Below, piece after piece: positions 8,856 through 18,970 of a stretch of DNA of 64,000 nucleotides. Made by a program: the position numbers and the translations under genes. The notes under the pieces are model-generated. The model searched no databases. It was not told the origin of the DNA and saw only the letters and a list, made by a program, of their open reading frames with translations. Source of the stretch: Vibrio gazogenes (GTDB taxonomy: Bacteria > Pseudomonadota > Gammaproteobacteria > Enterobacterales > Vibrionaceae); NCBI RefSeq assembly GCF_002196515.1, contig NZ_CP018835.1, positions 1,984,001-2,048,000 on the forward strand, read 5' to 3'. The stretch's first letter is position 1. Each line of letters opens with the position of its first letter.

Positions 8856-9101
8856 TCAAAGCCCTTTCTGAATCAAAAACAGATACGGTTCTTGCTCGAT
8901 TTGAGCTTCCAACAACTGATGATCCATAAACCGACAGAAGCTGGGGATATCTCGGGTTGTCGAGGGGTCATCGGCAATGACCAGTAACTTCTCACCGTCT
9001 TTCATCGAACGGATGGTCTTTCTGACCATCATAACAGGTTCGGGACACCGTAATCCTTCGGCCTCTAATGTGTAGTCGGCTAATGATTTATCAATGGTCA
9101 T
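8856..9101 (-). CDS. tusA: Sulfur carrier protein TusA
   Basis: TusA accepts persulfide sulfur from the cysteine desulfurase IscS and passes it down the Tus relay for 2-thiolation of tRNA wobble uridine. The 81-residue protein contains the CPEP motif with the active Cys19 in [16 protein letters not shown] and the family block [17 protein letters not shown]. Length and sequence agree with E. coli TusA. It stands alone on the minus strand, convergent with the TPR lipoprotein gene. Confidence 0.95.
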   Translation of the reverse strand: MTIDKSLADYTLEAEGLRCPEPVMMVRKTIRSMKDGEKLLVIADDPSTTRDIPSFCRFMDHQLLEAQIEQEPYLFLIQKGL

Positions 9102-9236
9102 GGCAGGGGGCTTTGTTAGTCATTTGAATGTCAAATCATACTGCCGAAGAAAAAATATTCAATAACCTCTTGGCAAATGAAACTTTTTGTTTTAATTTAT
9201 TTAACATGTTTGCAACATGACGTCGAGGAGCAAGGA

Positions 9237-9416
9237 ATGCTGAACGAAATCGACAGACTAACTATCTATGCTCTGGTGGGATTTATCTCGTTTGGAGCGT
9301 TGGTGATAAGCACATCGGCGTCGGAACAAGCTTCACTCATGCCGGTATGGGGAGTGATTGCTGCAATGATCGGGCTTTGGCTGGAAGTCCATCAATACGA
9401 TACATCCAAGCATTGA
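9237..9416 (+). CDS. Small two-helix membrane protein of unknown function
   Basis: The 59-residue product has two hydrophobic segments (about residues 9-25 and 34-48). The frame is open back to 9177, but GAGGAG stands six bases before the ATG at 9237, which is the better start. A good Rho-independent terminator follows 65 bases after the stop. I recognise no family. Confidence 0.65.
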   Translation: MLNEIDRLTIYALVGFISFGALVISTSASEQASLMPVWGVIAAMIGLWLEVHQYDTSKH

Positions 9417-9478
9417 TTGAAAAGTAACTCTAAACACAATGCAACCTTTCCGACACTATCCCATTTTTCTTGGGCTTC

Positions 9479-9504
9479 CCCGCAGTAATGCGGGATTTTT
9501 TTTG
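9479..9504 (+). terminator. Rho-independent terminator
   Basis: CCCGCA (9480-9485), a GTAA loop and TGCGGG (9490-9495) are followed by a T-run ending at 9504. It serves the small plus-strand gene at 9237 and separates it from the convergent ilv operon. Confidence 0.88.
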
Positions 9505-9577
9505 CCTGTAACAACGACCATCATGCCAGTCAATTGAATTGACCGGCATAATAGCCGAGAAGCAGGCGATTCCCAGA

Positions 9578-11107
9578 TTAAGACAAAAAGAACCGATAGG
9601 TCGGATTGTTGGTCTCGTCTTTGTACTGATAACCCAATTCAACGAGATGTGCAGAGAAACGGACTAAATCGTCGTCACTGAGCTCAAATGCACAAAGCAC
9701 CCGGCCGTAGTCGGCGCCATGATTACGATAGTTGAAGAGACTGATATTCCAGTGTGTCCCGAGCGTACTGAGGAATTTCAGCAATGCTCCGGGATATTCC
9801 GGAAACTCGAACGCGTATAACCGTTCTTTGAGTGGCTTCGACGGTTTTCCGCCAATCATGTAACGAATGTGCAGTTTGGCGATTTCGTCATCGGATAAAT
9901 CGATAACCGGATAGCCAGCTTTACGCAGATCCTGAATGATGCTGTTGAGTTCTTCCGGGCCACCGGCGAGACGAATCCCGACGAAGACATTGGCCAGTGA
10001 GTCATCATTGTAACGATAGTTAAACTCTGTGACCGCCCGGCCACCAATGATCTGGCAGAATTCGAAAAATGCACCTTTGCGTTCAGGGATGGTTACAGCG
10101 AGCAAACCTTCACGTTTTTCGCCGAGTTCACATCGTTCTGAAACATAGCGTAAGCCGTGGAAATTGGTGTTGGCACCGGAGAGAACGGTTCCTAACTGTT
10201 TGCCTGTCAACTGGTGCTGTTCTGCGTACTTTTTCAACCCCGCCAGAGCCAGAGCACCGGAAGGTTCTGCAATCGCACGGGTATCTTCAAAGATATCTTT
10301 CACTGCGGCGCAGATTTCATCACTGGACACAGAGACATGACCGTCCAGATATTGCTGACATAAACGGAACGTTTCATCGCCAATACGTTTTACCGCCACC
10401 CCGTCTGCAAACATGCTGACTTGTTCCAGAACCACCGGTTCACCGGCATCAAGCGCCGCTTTTAAACAACCGGATTCTTCCGGTTCAACGGCAATGACTT
10501 TGATTTCAGGCATCAGTTGTTTGATCAGCACGGCAACACCGGCCGCCAGACCACCGCCACCGACGGGCACGAAGATATAATCCAGATGACCGTTCTGTTG
10601 CAGCATTTCCATGCCAATCGTGCCTTGTCCGGCGATAACCAATGGATGATCGAAAGGGGGCACAAACGTGTAATGATGCTCAGCGGCAAGTCGTTCGGCT
10701 TCTGCTTTCGCTTCATCGAAGTTATTACCGAATAACACCACGGCACCGCCAAATCCTCGGACGGCATCGACTTTGATATCTGGAGTGGTTTTCGGCATGA
10801 CGATCGTTGATTTCACACCTAACTTCGTACCGGATAAGGCCAATCCTTGAGCATGGTTACCCGCAGATGCTGTAATAATGCCCGCTTGTTTTTGAGCCTC
10901 GCTCAGATTTGCAATCATGTTGTAGGCACCGCGCAGTTTAAACGAATGAACTGGTTGGCGATCTTCGCGTTTGAGCTGGACGCGGTTATTGACTCTCGCT
11001 GCGAGCCGGGGCATGTCTTGCAATGGTGTCACCATCGCAACTTCGTAGACCGGGGCGCGCAAGATTTGGCGCAGATAATCTGCGCCGGTTTGGCTGGTGG
11101 ATGTCAT
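9578..11107 (-). CDS. ilvA: Threonine ammonia-lyase, biosynthetic
   Basis: IlvA deaminates threonine to 2-oxobutanoate, the first step of isoleucine synthesis, and is inhibited by isoleucine. The 509-residue protein has the PLP lysine in SFKLRGAYN (Lys57) and the phosphate-binding loop GGGGLAAG. Two C-terminal ACT-like regulatory domains follow (about residues 325-505), so this is the long allosteric form. AGGAGA precedes the ATG. It is the last gene of ilvGMEDA and starts three bases after ilvD ends. Confidence 0.97.
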   Translation of the reverse strand: MTSTSQTGADYLRQILRAPVYEVAMVTPLQDMPRLAARVNNRVQLKREDRQPVHSFKLRGAYNMIANLSEAQKQAGIITASAGNHAQGLALSGTKLGVKSTIVMPKTTPDIKVDAVRGFGGAVVLFGNNFDEAKAEAERLAAEHHYTFVPPFDHPLVIAGQGTIGMEMLQQNGHLDYIFVPVGGGGLAAGVAVLIKQLMPEIKVIAVEPEESGCLKAALDAGEPVVLEQVSMFADGVAVKRIGDETFRLCQQYLDGHVSVSSDEICAAVKDIFEDTRAIAEPSGALALAGLKKYAEQHQLTGKQLGTVLSGANTNFHGLRYVSERCELGEKREGLLAVTIPERKGAFFEFCQIIGGRAVTEFNYRYNDDSLANVFVGIRLAGGPEELNSIIQDLRKAGYPVIDLSDDEIAKLHIRYMIGGKPSKPLKERLYAFEFPEYPGALLKFLSTLGTHWNISLFNYRNHGADYGRVLCAFELSDDDLVRFSAHLVELGYQYKDETNNPTYRFFLS

Positions 11108-11110
11108 CGA

Positions 11111-12952
11111 CTAGTCTCCTAGCTTTGATTTGTCTCTCACCGCACCTTTGTCAGCACTGGTTGCCATGCTGGCATAGGCTTTCAGCGCAAAAGAGACTTC
11201 ACGCTGGCGATTGGCCGGTTTCCAGCCGATCTGATCTTGTTTCGCACGACGGCTTTCCAGTTCATCTGCTGACACGACCAGTTCAATGGATCGTCCGGGA
11301 ATATCAATATCAATGATGTCACCGTTTTTAATCAGCCCGATAGCACCGCCATTGGCAGCTTCCGGAGAGGCGTGACCGATGGACAGACCGGATGTGCCGC
11401 CAGAGAAGCGACCGTCGGTTAGCAGGGCGCACGATTTACCCAATCCCATCGATTTCAGATATGTCGTCGGATACAGCATTTCTTGCATGCCGGGACCGCC
11501 TTTTGGTCCTTCGTAGCGGATGACGACCACTTCACCGGCTTTGACTTGACCGCCAAGAATACCTTCAACCGCATCTTCCTGACTTTCAAACACAATCGCC
11601 GGACCACGGAATTTCAGGTTGCTTTCATCAACCCCTGCGGTTTTAACGATACAGCCGTCCAGTGCGATATTGCCTTGCAATACCGCAAGGCCACCATCTT
11701 GGCTGAACGCGTGTTCTCTGGTACGGATACATCCGTCCTGACGATCATCGTCCAGCGTTTCCCAGTAGCAATCTTGTGAGAAAGCTTGTGTGGTGCGGAT
11801 GCCCGCAGGACCGGCACGGTAGAATGCTTTCACGTCAGCAGAATCAGTTTGCATGATGTCATATTGCGCCAGCTGTTCTTGCAGGCTGATACCAAGTACC
11901 GTTCTGGTCTCAGTATTCAGGAGGTTGGCGCGGTTGAGTTCACCGAGAATCCCCATGACACCGCCGGCACGGTGGACGTCTTCCATATGGTACTTCTGAG
12001 TCGACGGGGCCACTTTACACAAGTGCGGTACGCGACGTGACATGCGGTCAATATCGTCCATGGTGAAGTCCACTTCACCTTCCTGTGCTGCAGCAAGCAG
12101 GTGCAGTACCGTATTGGTTGAACCGCCCATGGCAATATCCAGCGCCATGGCATTTTCAAATGCAGATTTATTGGCAATGTTACGCGGCAGAACGGATGCA
12201 TCATCTTGTTCGTAATAGCGTTTTGCCAGCCCGACAATGCGTTGACCTGCGGTGAGGAAGAGTTTTTTGCGATCCGCATGCGTTGCGAGCAGAGAACCGT
12301 TGCCCGGTTGCGACAGCCCCAAAGCTTCAGTCAGACAGTTCATCGAGTTGGCCGTAAACATACCGGAACAAGAACCGCAGGTCGGGCAAGCAGAACGCTC
12401 AACCTGTTCGCTCTGTTCGTCAGATACATTTGGATCGGCACCCTGAATCATCGCATCTACGAGATCGAGTTTGATCAGTTGATCGGACAGTTTGGTTTTT
12501 CCGGCTTCCATCGGGCCGCCGGAAACGAAGATCACCGGGATATTCAGGCGCAGCGAGGCCATGAGCATTCCGGGAGTTATTTTGTCACAGTTGGAGATAC
12601 AGACCATCGCGTCGGCACAGTGTGCATTGACCATATATTCGACAGAGTCGGCAATCAGCTCACGAGATGGCAGTGAATAGAGCATTCCGCCGTGACCCAT
12701 CGCAATGCCATCATCGACGGCAATGGTGTTAAATTCTTTGGCAATACCACCGGCGGCTTCAATTTCACGAGCGACCATCTGGCCTAAGTCTTTCAGATGA
12801 ACATGGCCCGGTACAAACTGGGTGAATGAGTTGACCACGGCAATGATTGGCTTCCCAAAATCATCTTCTTTGACGCCGGTAGCACGCCATAAAGCGCGTG
12901 CCCCTGCCATATTACGACCATGTGTTGTTGTTGCGGAACGATACTTCGGCAT
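11111..12952 (-). CDS. ilvD: Dihydroxy-acid dehydratase
   Basis: IlvD is an iron-sulfur enzyme that dehydrates the dihydroxy acids to the 2-keto acid precursors of valine and isoleucine. The 613-residue protein shows the conserved start [19 protein letters not shown], the cluster-associated cysteines in [10 protein letters not shown] and [19 protein letters not shown], and the C-terminal [21 protein letters not shown] lies seven bases before the ATG. It sits between ilvE and ilvA in the operon. Confidence 0.97.
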   Translation of the reverse strand: MPKYRSATTTHGRNMAGARALWRATGVKEDDFGKPIIAVVNSFTQFVPGHVHLKDLGQMVAREIEAAGGIAKEFNTIAVDDGIAMGHGGMLYSLPSRELIADSVEYMVNAHCADAMVCISNCDKITPGMLMASLRLNIPVIFVSGGPMEAGKTKLSDQLIKLDLVDAMIQGADPNVSDEQSEQVERSACPTCGSCSGMFTANSMNCLTEALGLSQPGNGSLLATHADRKKLFLTAGQRIVGLAKRYYEQDDASVLPRNIANKSAFENAMALDIAMGGSTNTVLHLLAAAQEGEVDFTMDDIDRMSRRVPHLCKVAPSTQKYHMEDVHRAGGVMGILGELNRANLLNTETRTVLGISLQEQLAQYDIMQTDSADVKAFYRAGPAGIRTTQAFSQDCYWETLDDDRQDGCIRTREHAFSQDGGLAVLQGNIALDGCIVKTAGVDESNLKFRGPAIVFESQEDAVEGILGGQVKAGEVVVIRYEGPKGGPGMQEMLYPTTYLKSMGLGKSCALLTDGRFSGGTSGLSIGHASPEAANGGAIGLIKNGDIIDIDIPGRSIELVVSADELESRRAKQDQIGWKPANRQREVSFALKAYASMATSADKGAVRDKSKLGD

Positions 12953-12982
12953 TGTGTTGTCCTTTACTTGATTCTTTTGGGG

Positions 12983-13924
12983 TTAGGCATTCTCTTGAGG
13001 ATTGACGTAATCTAACCAACCCCATTTATCTTCAGTGGTTCCATTGAATAGTCCGAAAAAGGCATCCTGAATCACTTTGGTGATCGGGCCGCGTTTTCCT
13101 GAACCAACGCAGATGCGATCAACACTGCGTACCGGTACGATTTCAGCAGCGGTTCCGGTCATGAAAATTTCGTCTGCCAGATAGAGCCCTTCACGGGCGA
13201 TATTGGCTTCGCGGACGGTATAGCCGAGATCTTTCGCCAAAATCATAATGGTATCGCGCGTAATCCCCGGAAGAATCGAGCTGGTTGTCGGTGGTGTGAG
13301 GATTTCTCCGTCTTTTACCACAAAAATATTCTCACCGGCCCCTTCGGACAGATACCCGTCAACACTCAGGGCGATCCCTTCGTCATAACCGTGACGACGG
13401 GCTTCTCCACCAACCAGGAGTGAAGAAAGGTAGTTCCCTCCGGCTTTTGCTGCCGTTGGGATGGTATTCGGTGCAGCACGGTTCCAACTGGAGATCATCG
13501 CATCAACGCCATTTTCTAATGCTTCTTCGCCAAGATAGGCACCCCATGGGAAAGCGGCGATAATCATATCCAGTTCAGTATCGTTTGGCGGGCAAACGCC
13601 CAGACCGACATTACCGACAAAAGCTAATGGGCGGATATAAGCGGAGTTGAGTTGATTTGCGCGTAAGGTTTCTCGGGTTGCTTCCATAATTTCTTCAACA
13701 GAATATGGAATCGGGAAGCGATAAATTTTGGCAGAGTTGACTAAACGTTGTGCGTGTTCCCGATGACGGAACACGATCGGGCCTTTGGGGGTGTCATAGC
13801 AGCGAACGCCTTCGAAGACTGATGTTCCATAATGCATCGCGTGCGTCAGGACATGTACTTGAGCATTTGCCCACGGCATCATTTCCCCGTTAAACCATAT
13901 AAAATCCGCAGTATTAGTAGCCAT
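12983..13924 (-). CDS. ilvE: Branched-chain amino-acid aminotransferase
   Basis: IlvE carries out the final transamination for isoleucine, valine and leucine, using glutamate as donor and PLP. The 313-residue class IV aminotransferase has SVFEGVRCYDTPKGP, the PLP-lysine region AAKAGGNYLSSL (near residue 160) and LSEGAGENIFVV. The frame is open to 14017, overlapping ilvM, but the conserved protein starts MATNTADFIW at 13924 behind AAGGAAG. Confidence 0.97.
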   Translation of the reverse strand: MATNTADFIWFNGEMMPWANAQVHVLTHAMHYGTSVFEGVRCYDTPKGPIVFRHREHAQRLVNSAKIYRFPIPYSVEEIMEATRETLRANQLNSAYIRPLAFVGNVGLGVCPPNDTELDMIIAAFPWGAYLGEEALENGVDAMISSWNRAAPNTIPTAAKAGGNYLSSLLVGGEARRHGYDEGIALSVDGYLSEGAGENIFVVKDGEILTPPTTSSILPGITRDTIMILAKDLGYTVREANIAREGLYLADEIFMTGTAAEIVPVRSVDRICVGSGKRGPITKVIQDAFFGLFNGTTEDKWGWLDYVNPQENA

Positions 13925-13937
13925 TATTATTTCTTCC

Positions 13938-14222
13938 TTATGCACAAATTTTTTGTTGTAAATTGTTATTGGGTAGTTCGTTATTGCTGATTTGAATGAC
14001 TTCAACAGTACGCACATCCCATAATTTTTCGATTTGGTTGGTCAATGTTGTGATTGGCCGATCGCTGTCGACGATAATTTCGACGCTGGCAACTTTGCTT
14101 TCATGATTTTGGGTTGCCGCAACCTGTTTGATGATGAATCCGCGGTGACGAATGACACGCAGTACCCGCTCTAGCAGAACCGGCTTATCATCAGCTTTGA
14201 TGTCGAGTAGATATCTTTCCAT
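13938..14222 (-). CDS. ilvM: Acetolactate synthase II small subunit
   Basis: IlvM is the regulatory/stabilising subunit of acetolactate synthase II. The 94-residue protein is a single ACT-like domain (LLDIKADDKPVLLERVLRVI). It is longer at the C-terminus than I expect from E. coli IlvM. AGGAGA, which overlaps the ilvG stop region, sits eight bases before the ATG, so translation of the two subunits is probably coupled. Confidence 0.95.
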   Translation of the reverse strand: MERYLLDIKADDKPVLLERVLRVIRHRGFIIKQVAATQNHESKVASVEIIVDSDRPITTLTNQIEKLWDVRTVEVIQISNNELPNNNLQQKICA

Positions 14223-14234
14223 TTCTGGTGTCTC

Positions 14235-15881
14235 CTATGTATTTTCCAGCATGTCATTGTTTGATGCACCGGGTGGTACCAGCGGCCAGACATTTTCTTC
14301 TTCATCAATTGCTACATGCAGTAGATAAGCGGTTTTGCTTGCCAGCATTTCTTGTAAAGCCGGCTCAACTTCTTCTTTCTTGGTAATGGTTTTGCCCGGA
14401 ATATCGAAAGCGCGTGCCAGCATGATGAAATCCGGGTTGTCGTCCAGAATGGTTTCACTGTGGCGACCGTCGAAAAACAGAGATTGCCATTGACGAACCA
14501 TTCCCAAACGCTGGTTGTTCAACAATACGATTTTGACCGGAATCTGGCGGCGTTTTAATGTGCCCAACTCCTGAATATTCATCATAAACGAACCGTCACC
14601 CGTAATCAGAATGGATTGGTCGTTAGGACGAGCCACGGCTGCACCCATCGCGGCTGGCAAACCAAATCCCATGGTGCCAAGACCCGCCGATGAAATAAAG
14701 TTTTGCGGTGCTCTTGGCTGAATGTGCTGCGCTGCCCACATTTGATGCTGACCAACGTCTGTCGAGACAACGGAGTCGTCAGGCATCATATCGGATAACT
14801 GTTTCAGTAGCAGCGGTGCATAAATCAGTTCACCGGGATGGTCATAACGCCATTTGAATCCACTCCGCAAGCTCTCACTGTGGTGAACCCAGCCACTAAT
14901 ATCATGTGAGAGTTCCAGTTGCGGCAGAATCGTATTGATGTCGCCCCGCAGTGCCGCATTGGCACGTCGGAGTTTATTGAACTCTGCGGCATCGATATCA
15001 ATATGAATCACTTTTGCATGTGGGGCGAAAGTATCGAGTTTGCCGGTCACCCGATCATCAAAACGGGCGCCGACCGTGATGAGGAGGTCACATTCCTGAA
15101 CGATTAAATTGGCTGCTTTCGTCCCATGCATGCCTAACATACCCAGATAGTGAGGGTCGTGGCGTTCAACCGAGCCCAATCCTTTGAGGGTACTGACAGA
15201 CGGCATTGGGTTGAGTCGTAAAAATTCTCGTACCGTGTCGGTTGCATGGGCGAGTTGAACACCGCCACCGACATAAAAAACCGGACGTTGGCTTTCATTC
15301 AACATCGTTTGTGCTTTCGTGAGTTCATCCGGATTGGTTTGAGGCATGGCAGGGGGAGTACATGGGGTGAGCGTCGTGACAGGGGATTGGGCCAGTTGAA
15401 CGTCTTTTGCGATATCGACGATGACTGGCCCGGGGCGTCCCGTTTTGGCAACTTCAAAGGCCTCCGCCAATGTGGGGGCCAGATCATTGATATCGGTCAC
15501 CAGATAGCTGTGTTTGGTACAAGACAGTGACATGCCGATGACATCCATCTCCTGAAATGCATCCGTTCCGATATGAGAGCTGGCGACCTGTCCGGTAATG
15601 GCAACCAGCGGGACGGAATCAAGGAAAGCATCTGCCAGCCCTGTTACGAGGTTCGTTGCTCCCGGCCCTGATGTCGCCATGCATACGGCAACTTCTTGGG
15701 TTGATCTTGCCATCCCGATGGCTGCCATGGCCGCCCCTTGTTCGTGACGACACAAAATATGTTCGACACCACCGTCATACAGGGCATCGTAGATGGGCAT
15801 GATTGCACCACCCGGATAACCAAATACGGTCTTGATACCTTGTTGTTTCAGGGCTGCTACGACGAGTTGCGCTCCGTTCAT
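14235..15881 (-). CDS. ilvG: Acetolactate synthase II large subunit
   Basis: IlvG is the thiamine-diphosphate catalytic subunit joining pyruvate with pyruvate or 2-oxobutanoate. The 548-residue protein has the N-terminal [15 protein letters not shown], the catalytic glutamate in HEQGAAMAA and the ThDP motif [12 protein letters not shown]. The reading frame is intact, unlike the frameshifted ilvG of E. coli K-12. The start at 15881 ([11 protein letters not shown]) is chosen over an upstream ATG at 15899 because GGGAGGG stands just before it. It is the first structural gene after the attenuator. Confidence 0.97.
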   Translation of the reverse strand: MNGAQLVVAALKQQGIKTVFGYPGGAIMPIYDALYDGGVEHILCRHEQGAAMAAIGMARSTQEVAVCMATSGPGATNLVTGLADAFLDSVPLVAITGQVASSHIGTDAFQEMDVIGMSLSCTKHSYLVTDINDLAPTLAEAFEVAKTGRPGPVIVDIAKDVQLAQSPVTTLTPCTPPAMPQTNPDELTKAQTMLNESQRPVFYVGGGVQLAHATDTVREFLRLNPMPSVSTLKGLGSVERHDPHYLGMLGMHGTKAANLIVQECDLLITVGARFDDRVTGKLDTFAPHAKVIHIDIDAAEFNKLRRANAALRGDINTILPQLELSHDISGWVHHSESLRSGFKWRYDHPGELIYAPLLLKQLSDMMPDDSVVSTDVGQHQMWAAQHIQPRAPQNFISSAGLGTMGFGLPAAMGAAVARPNDQSILITGDGSFMMNIQELGTLKRRQIPVKIVLLNNQRLGMVRQWQSLFFDGRHSETILDDNPDFIMLARAFDIPGKTITKKEEVEPALQEMLASKTAYLLHVAIDEEENVWPLVPPGASNNDMLENT

Positions 15882-16004
15882 CGTGTCCCTCCCGTACATT
15901 CATCGTTCTTATTGCTTCGTGTTGTGTTGTGTGAGCACTTCATGTGCGACTCCCGTTATACCGCTTTGCCGACTGGGTCAGCGCACGTTTTATTATTGTC
16001 CAGA

Positions 16005-16040
16005 CTAAAAAAAACCCCCGGACTTTTCAGTGCGGGGGTT
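16005..16040 (-). terminator. ilv operon attenuator
   Basis: On the minus strand AACCCCCG (from 16040 to 16033) pairs with CGGGGGTT (16020 to 16013) and is followed by a run of T. It lies between the leader peptide gene and ilvG. A competing antiterminator is visible: GCGGGGG inside the leader gene (16074-16080) can pair with CCCCCGC (16032-16038), the 5' arm of the terminator. This is the classical amino-acid-biosynthetic attenuation arrangement. Confidence 0.93.
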
Positions 16041-16055
16041 TGTTTCATCTTGCTG

Positions 16056-16151
16056 CTATCTTTCGTCCAGTAGCCCCCGCGCGGAATCAATAATGACCAC
16101 GACTAGAATCAGGCTAATGAGAGAATGTAAACGAACGAACAGATGCATCAT
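16056..16151 (-). CDS. ilvL: ilv operon leader peptide
   Basis: This is a 31-residue leader peptide beginning MMHLF, with a dense run of regulatory residues, LISLILVVVII, and ending before TAG at 16056-16058. Stalling of ribosomes on the Ile/Leu/Val codons would free the antiterminator and let transcription proceed into ilvG. Two adjacent ATGs (16151 and 16148) could start it; the ribosome site is weak. Codon content, place and the overlapping antiterminator together make the call secure although the sequence differs from E. coli IlvL. Confidence 0.92.
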   Translation of the reverse strand: MMHLFVRLHSLISLILVVVIIDSARGLLDER

Positions 16152-16212
16152 GAATAGAAATCTTATTTTAGTGAATGTTCCAAGATTGATGAAAATCTCG
16201 ACATACCTAGTG

Positions 16213-16234
16213 TGTAACATACAATTCTGTTACA
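16213..16234. promoter_or_regulatory. Inverted repeat TGTAACA-N8-TGTTACA between ilvL and comM
   Basis: Perfect 7-bp arms (16213-16219 and 16228-16234) separated by eight bases lie in the divergent region between ilvL and comM. The layout suits a dimeric regulator. I cannot assign a protein to it. Confidence 0.45.
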
Positions 16235-16362
16235 TGACAAGGAAAATATCATTCTTTTTTCATATTCTTTTATTTTCCGCCTGCGTTATACCTACCCCCG
16301 TACATTCTGCGTATCACTGATTGATACCGTGAATATTTATAAATCAATCACAAGGGAATTAT

Positions 16363-17886
16363 ATGGGGTTAGCAATCATTCATAGTCGGGCGAGTGTTGG
16401 TGTAGAAGCACCGTTGGTGACAGTTGAAGTGCATATTAGTAATGGGATGCCCGGATTTACTCTGGTGGGCTTGCCGGAAACCACGGTCAAAGAATCACGG
16501 GATCGGGTCCGTAGTGCGATTATTCATTCTCGGTTTGAATTTCCACCCAAACGCATCACTGTCAATCTGGCACCGGCCGATTTACCGAAAGAGGGTGGCC
16601 GATTCGATCTGCCTATTGCTTTGGGGATTCTGGCAGCGTCGGATCAAATTATGGCGGATCATCTGGCAAACTATGAGTTTTTAGGGGAGTTAGCGTTATC
16701 CGGCCAGTTACGAACCGTGAAAGGCGTTTTACCCGCAGCTCTGGCTGCCGGGTTGGCTGGCCGTGCTTTGGTGGTACCGCATGAAAATGGTGATCAGGCG
16801 GCTTTAGTCGGGCAAGAACAACATTATTCTGCCGGGAGTTTGCAAGAAGTCTGTCAGGCTTTATGCGGCGATTTATCGCTGGGATTACATCAGTCTCCGC
16901 CACAGATTGAACAACCAGCTTCTGGGCGGGATTTGCAGGATATCATCGGCCAGCAACAGGGGAAGCGTGCTTTAGAAATTGCCGCTGCCGGGCATCATAA
17001 CTTGCTGTTTCTCGGGCCTCCGGGAACAGGTAAAACGATGCTGGCCTCGCGGTTATGTGACTTACTGCCTGAGATGAGTAATGAAGAAGCGATGGAAACC
17101 GCAGCGGTTGCTTCACTGACGCAGCAGGATATTCATCAGTACAACTGGAAACAGCGGCCATTTCGAGCACCGCATCATTCCAGTTCTATGGCTGCTTTGG
17201 TCGGTGGCGGTTCGATTCCGCGTCCCGGTGAAATTTCACTGGCTCATAATGGATTACTCTTTCTCGATGAGATGCCGGAGTTCGAACGTCGAGTGCTCGA
17301 CTCATTACGTGAACCCTTGGAGTCGGGGGAGATTGTCATTTCCCGGGCGCAAGGGAAGACGCGCTTCCCGGCGCGATTTCAGTTAGTCGGGGCGTTAAAT
17401 CCAAGCCCGACAGGGTATTATGATGGTCAGGAAAGCCGGATCAATCCGCAACATATTCTTCGTTATCTGAGCCGATTATCAGGGCCGTTATTGGATCGCT
17501 TTGACTTGTCGATCGAGATCCCTGCTTTACCGAAAGGCATGCTTGCCGAAGGCGGGGGGCGGGGAGAAACAACGCAGGTGGTGCGTGAGCGAGTGCTGCG
17601 GGCGCGTGAATTAATGCTCCGTTTACGGGGAAAAGCGAATTCTCTTCTGACCAGCCGGGAAATTGAGACGTTCTGCCCATTGGCTAAATCTGATGCCGAT
17701 TTTCTGGAAAATGCATTGCACAGTCTCGGGCTGTCGATTCGTGCTTATCATCGCATTATTAAAGTTGCCCGGACTATTGCTGATTTAGCGGGAGAGGAAC
17801 ATATCCAGCGGGCACATCTGGCAGAAGCGCTGGGATACAGGGCCATGGATCGATTATTGAAGCAGTTGACGATGCAAGCTGTGTGA
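16363..17886 (+). CDS. comM: ComM/YifB family AAA+ ATPase (Mg-chelatase-like)
   Basis: ComM is a hexameric helicase that promotes branch migration during natural transformation, known from Haemophilus and V. cholerae. The 507-residue protein has an N-terminal Lon-protease-like fold (about 20-170), then the AAA+ module with Walker A GPPGTGKTM and Walker B LFLDEMPEF, and a C-terminal Mg-chelatase lid region. AAGGGA precedes the ATG. It is divergent from the ilv operon. With dprA at 31498 it is the second transformation gene in this window. Confidence 0.94.
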   Translation: MGLAIIHSRASVGVEAPLVTVEVHISNGMPGFTLVGLPETTVKESRDRVRSAIIHSRFEFPPKRITVNLAPADLPKEGGRFDLPIALGILAASDQIMADHLANYEFLGELALSGQLRTVKGVLPAALAAGLAGRALVVPHENGDQAALVGQEQHYSAGSLQEVCQALCGDLSLGLHQSPPQIEQPASGRDLQDIIGQQQGKRALEIAAAGHHNLLFLGPPGTGKTMLASRLCDLLPEMSNEEAMETAAVASLTQQDIHQYNWKQRPFRAPHHSSSMAALVGGGSIPRPGEISLAHNGLLFLDEMPEFERRVLDSLREPLESGEIVISRAQGKTRFPARFQLVGALNPSPTGYYDGQESRINPQHILRYLSRLSGPLLDRFDLSIEIPALPKGMLAEGGGRGETTQVVRERVLRARELMLRLRGKANSLLTSREIETFCPLAKSDADFLENALHSLGLSIRAYHRIIKVARTIADLAGEEHIQRAHLAEALGYRAMDRLLKQLTMQAV

Positions 17887-17983
17887 GACGGTATCTGCAT
17901 GACGAAGAGAAGCATGTTATTCAATGACTAAATTTGTATAATCACACGCTATTTTATTTTTGAGCGGAAATGACGTCTATCTT

Positions 17984-18862
17984 ATGCTGGCTTACGTTTT
18001 ATTGGTTGTAAACGCCTGTTTGGTGTTGGTGAATACTGGTTTTTGTTCTGTTGCGATCTGTGTCGCTGCCTTGATCAAACTGTTGTTGCCAACTTCTGCT
18101 TTAAAAGCTTATGCGACACGGCTTGCCAACTGGTTCATGTGGTTGTGGGCCACGGTAAATATGCGTATTTTGCATTTATCCAACCCTGTCGAATGGGACA
18201 TTCAGGGGGTTGAGGACTTAAATCGGCAGGGATGGTATCTCATGATCAGTAATCATATGAGCTGGACGGATATCGTCGTGCTATGCAGTGTGTTTAAAGA
18301 TCGGATCCCAATGCCGAAGTTTTTCTTAAAACAGCAGTTACTTTATGTACCGTTTATCGGCATGAGTTGCTGGGCACTGGATATGCCGTTTATGCGTCGT
18401 TATTCAAGAGAATATCTGCTGCGCCATCCGGAAAAACGCGGTCAGGATCTGGCGACAACACGTCGCTCCTGCGCCAAATTCAAGAATACACCGACCACTG
18501 TGGTCAATTATGTTGAGGGCACGCGTTTTACACCGGAGAAACAACGTGCAACCAAATCGAGCTATCGACATCTGTTGCCACCGAAATCGGGAGGTATCGC
18601 TTATACGCTGGCGGCAATGGGTGAGCAGTTCGAGAACATTATCGATGTGACGCTGGCTTATCCGGATAATCAGGCCGTGCCATTTAAAGATATGTTGATG
18701 GGTAAAATGCAGCGCATTGTGGTTCGGGTTCGGGTTTTACCGGTTGATGAGCGCGTATCCGGTGATTATTTCAATGACAAACCTTATAAGCGGCAGTTTC
18801 AGAGATGGTTGGGAGATGTCTGGGAGCACAAAGATGCGTTATTGGATGATATATATCAATGA
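17984..18862 (+). CDS. yihG: Lysophospholipid acyltransferase, YihG type
   Basis: The 292-residue inner-membrane protein belongs to the PlsC-like acyltransferases, with the catalytic NHMSWTD block (HX4D) and the substrate-binding VEGTR. YihG proteins acylate lysophosphatidic acid. The N-terminal hydrophobic segment starts MLAYVLLVVNACL at ATG 17984. A TTG at 17960 would add eight residues; I prefer the ATG from memory of vibrio homologues, although neither has a strong ribosome site. It is convergent with dsbA. Confidence 0.85.
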   Translation: MLAYVLLVVNACLVLVNTGFCSVAICVAALIKLLLPTSALKAYATRLANWFMWLWATVNMRILHLSNPVEWDIQGVEDLNRQGWYLMISNHMSWTDIVVLCSVFKDRIPMPKFFLKQQLLYVPFIGMSCWALDMPFMRRYSREYLLRHPEKRGQDLATTRRSCAKFKNTPTTVVNYVEGTRFTPEKQRATKSSYRHLLPPKSGGIAYTLAAMGEQFENIIDVTLAYPDNQAVPFKDMLMGKMQRIVVRVRVLPVDERVSGDYFNDKPYKRQFQRWLGDVWEHKDALLDDIYQ

Positions 18863-18906
18863 TGCCAAGTGATGCAATATATACCCAAATGACCTCATAT
18901 AGACAA

Positions 18907-18938
18907 ATCAGGGAGCCCAAAGGCTCCCTGATTGTTTT
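18907..18938. terminator. Bidirectional terminator between yihG and dsbA
   Basis: An 11-bp perfect stem, ATCAGGGAGCC with GGCTCCCTGAT (18907-18932), is followed on the plus strand by TGTTTTG. It ends yihG and may also serve the convergent dsbA. Confidence 0.88.
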
Positions 18939-18970
18939 GAATGATTCCGTTGAGGTTGTTTTTGGGTTGA

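Noticed and set aside
12206..12676. A 156-codon open frame antisense to ilvD
   Set aside because: It mirrors the codon structure of the conserved gene on the other strand and has no ribosome site or family.
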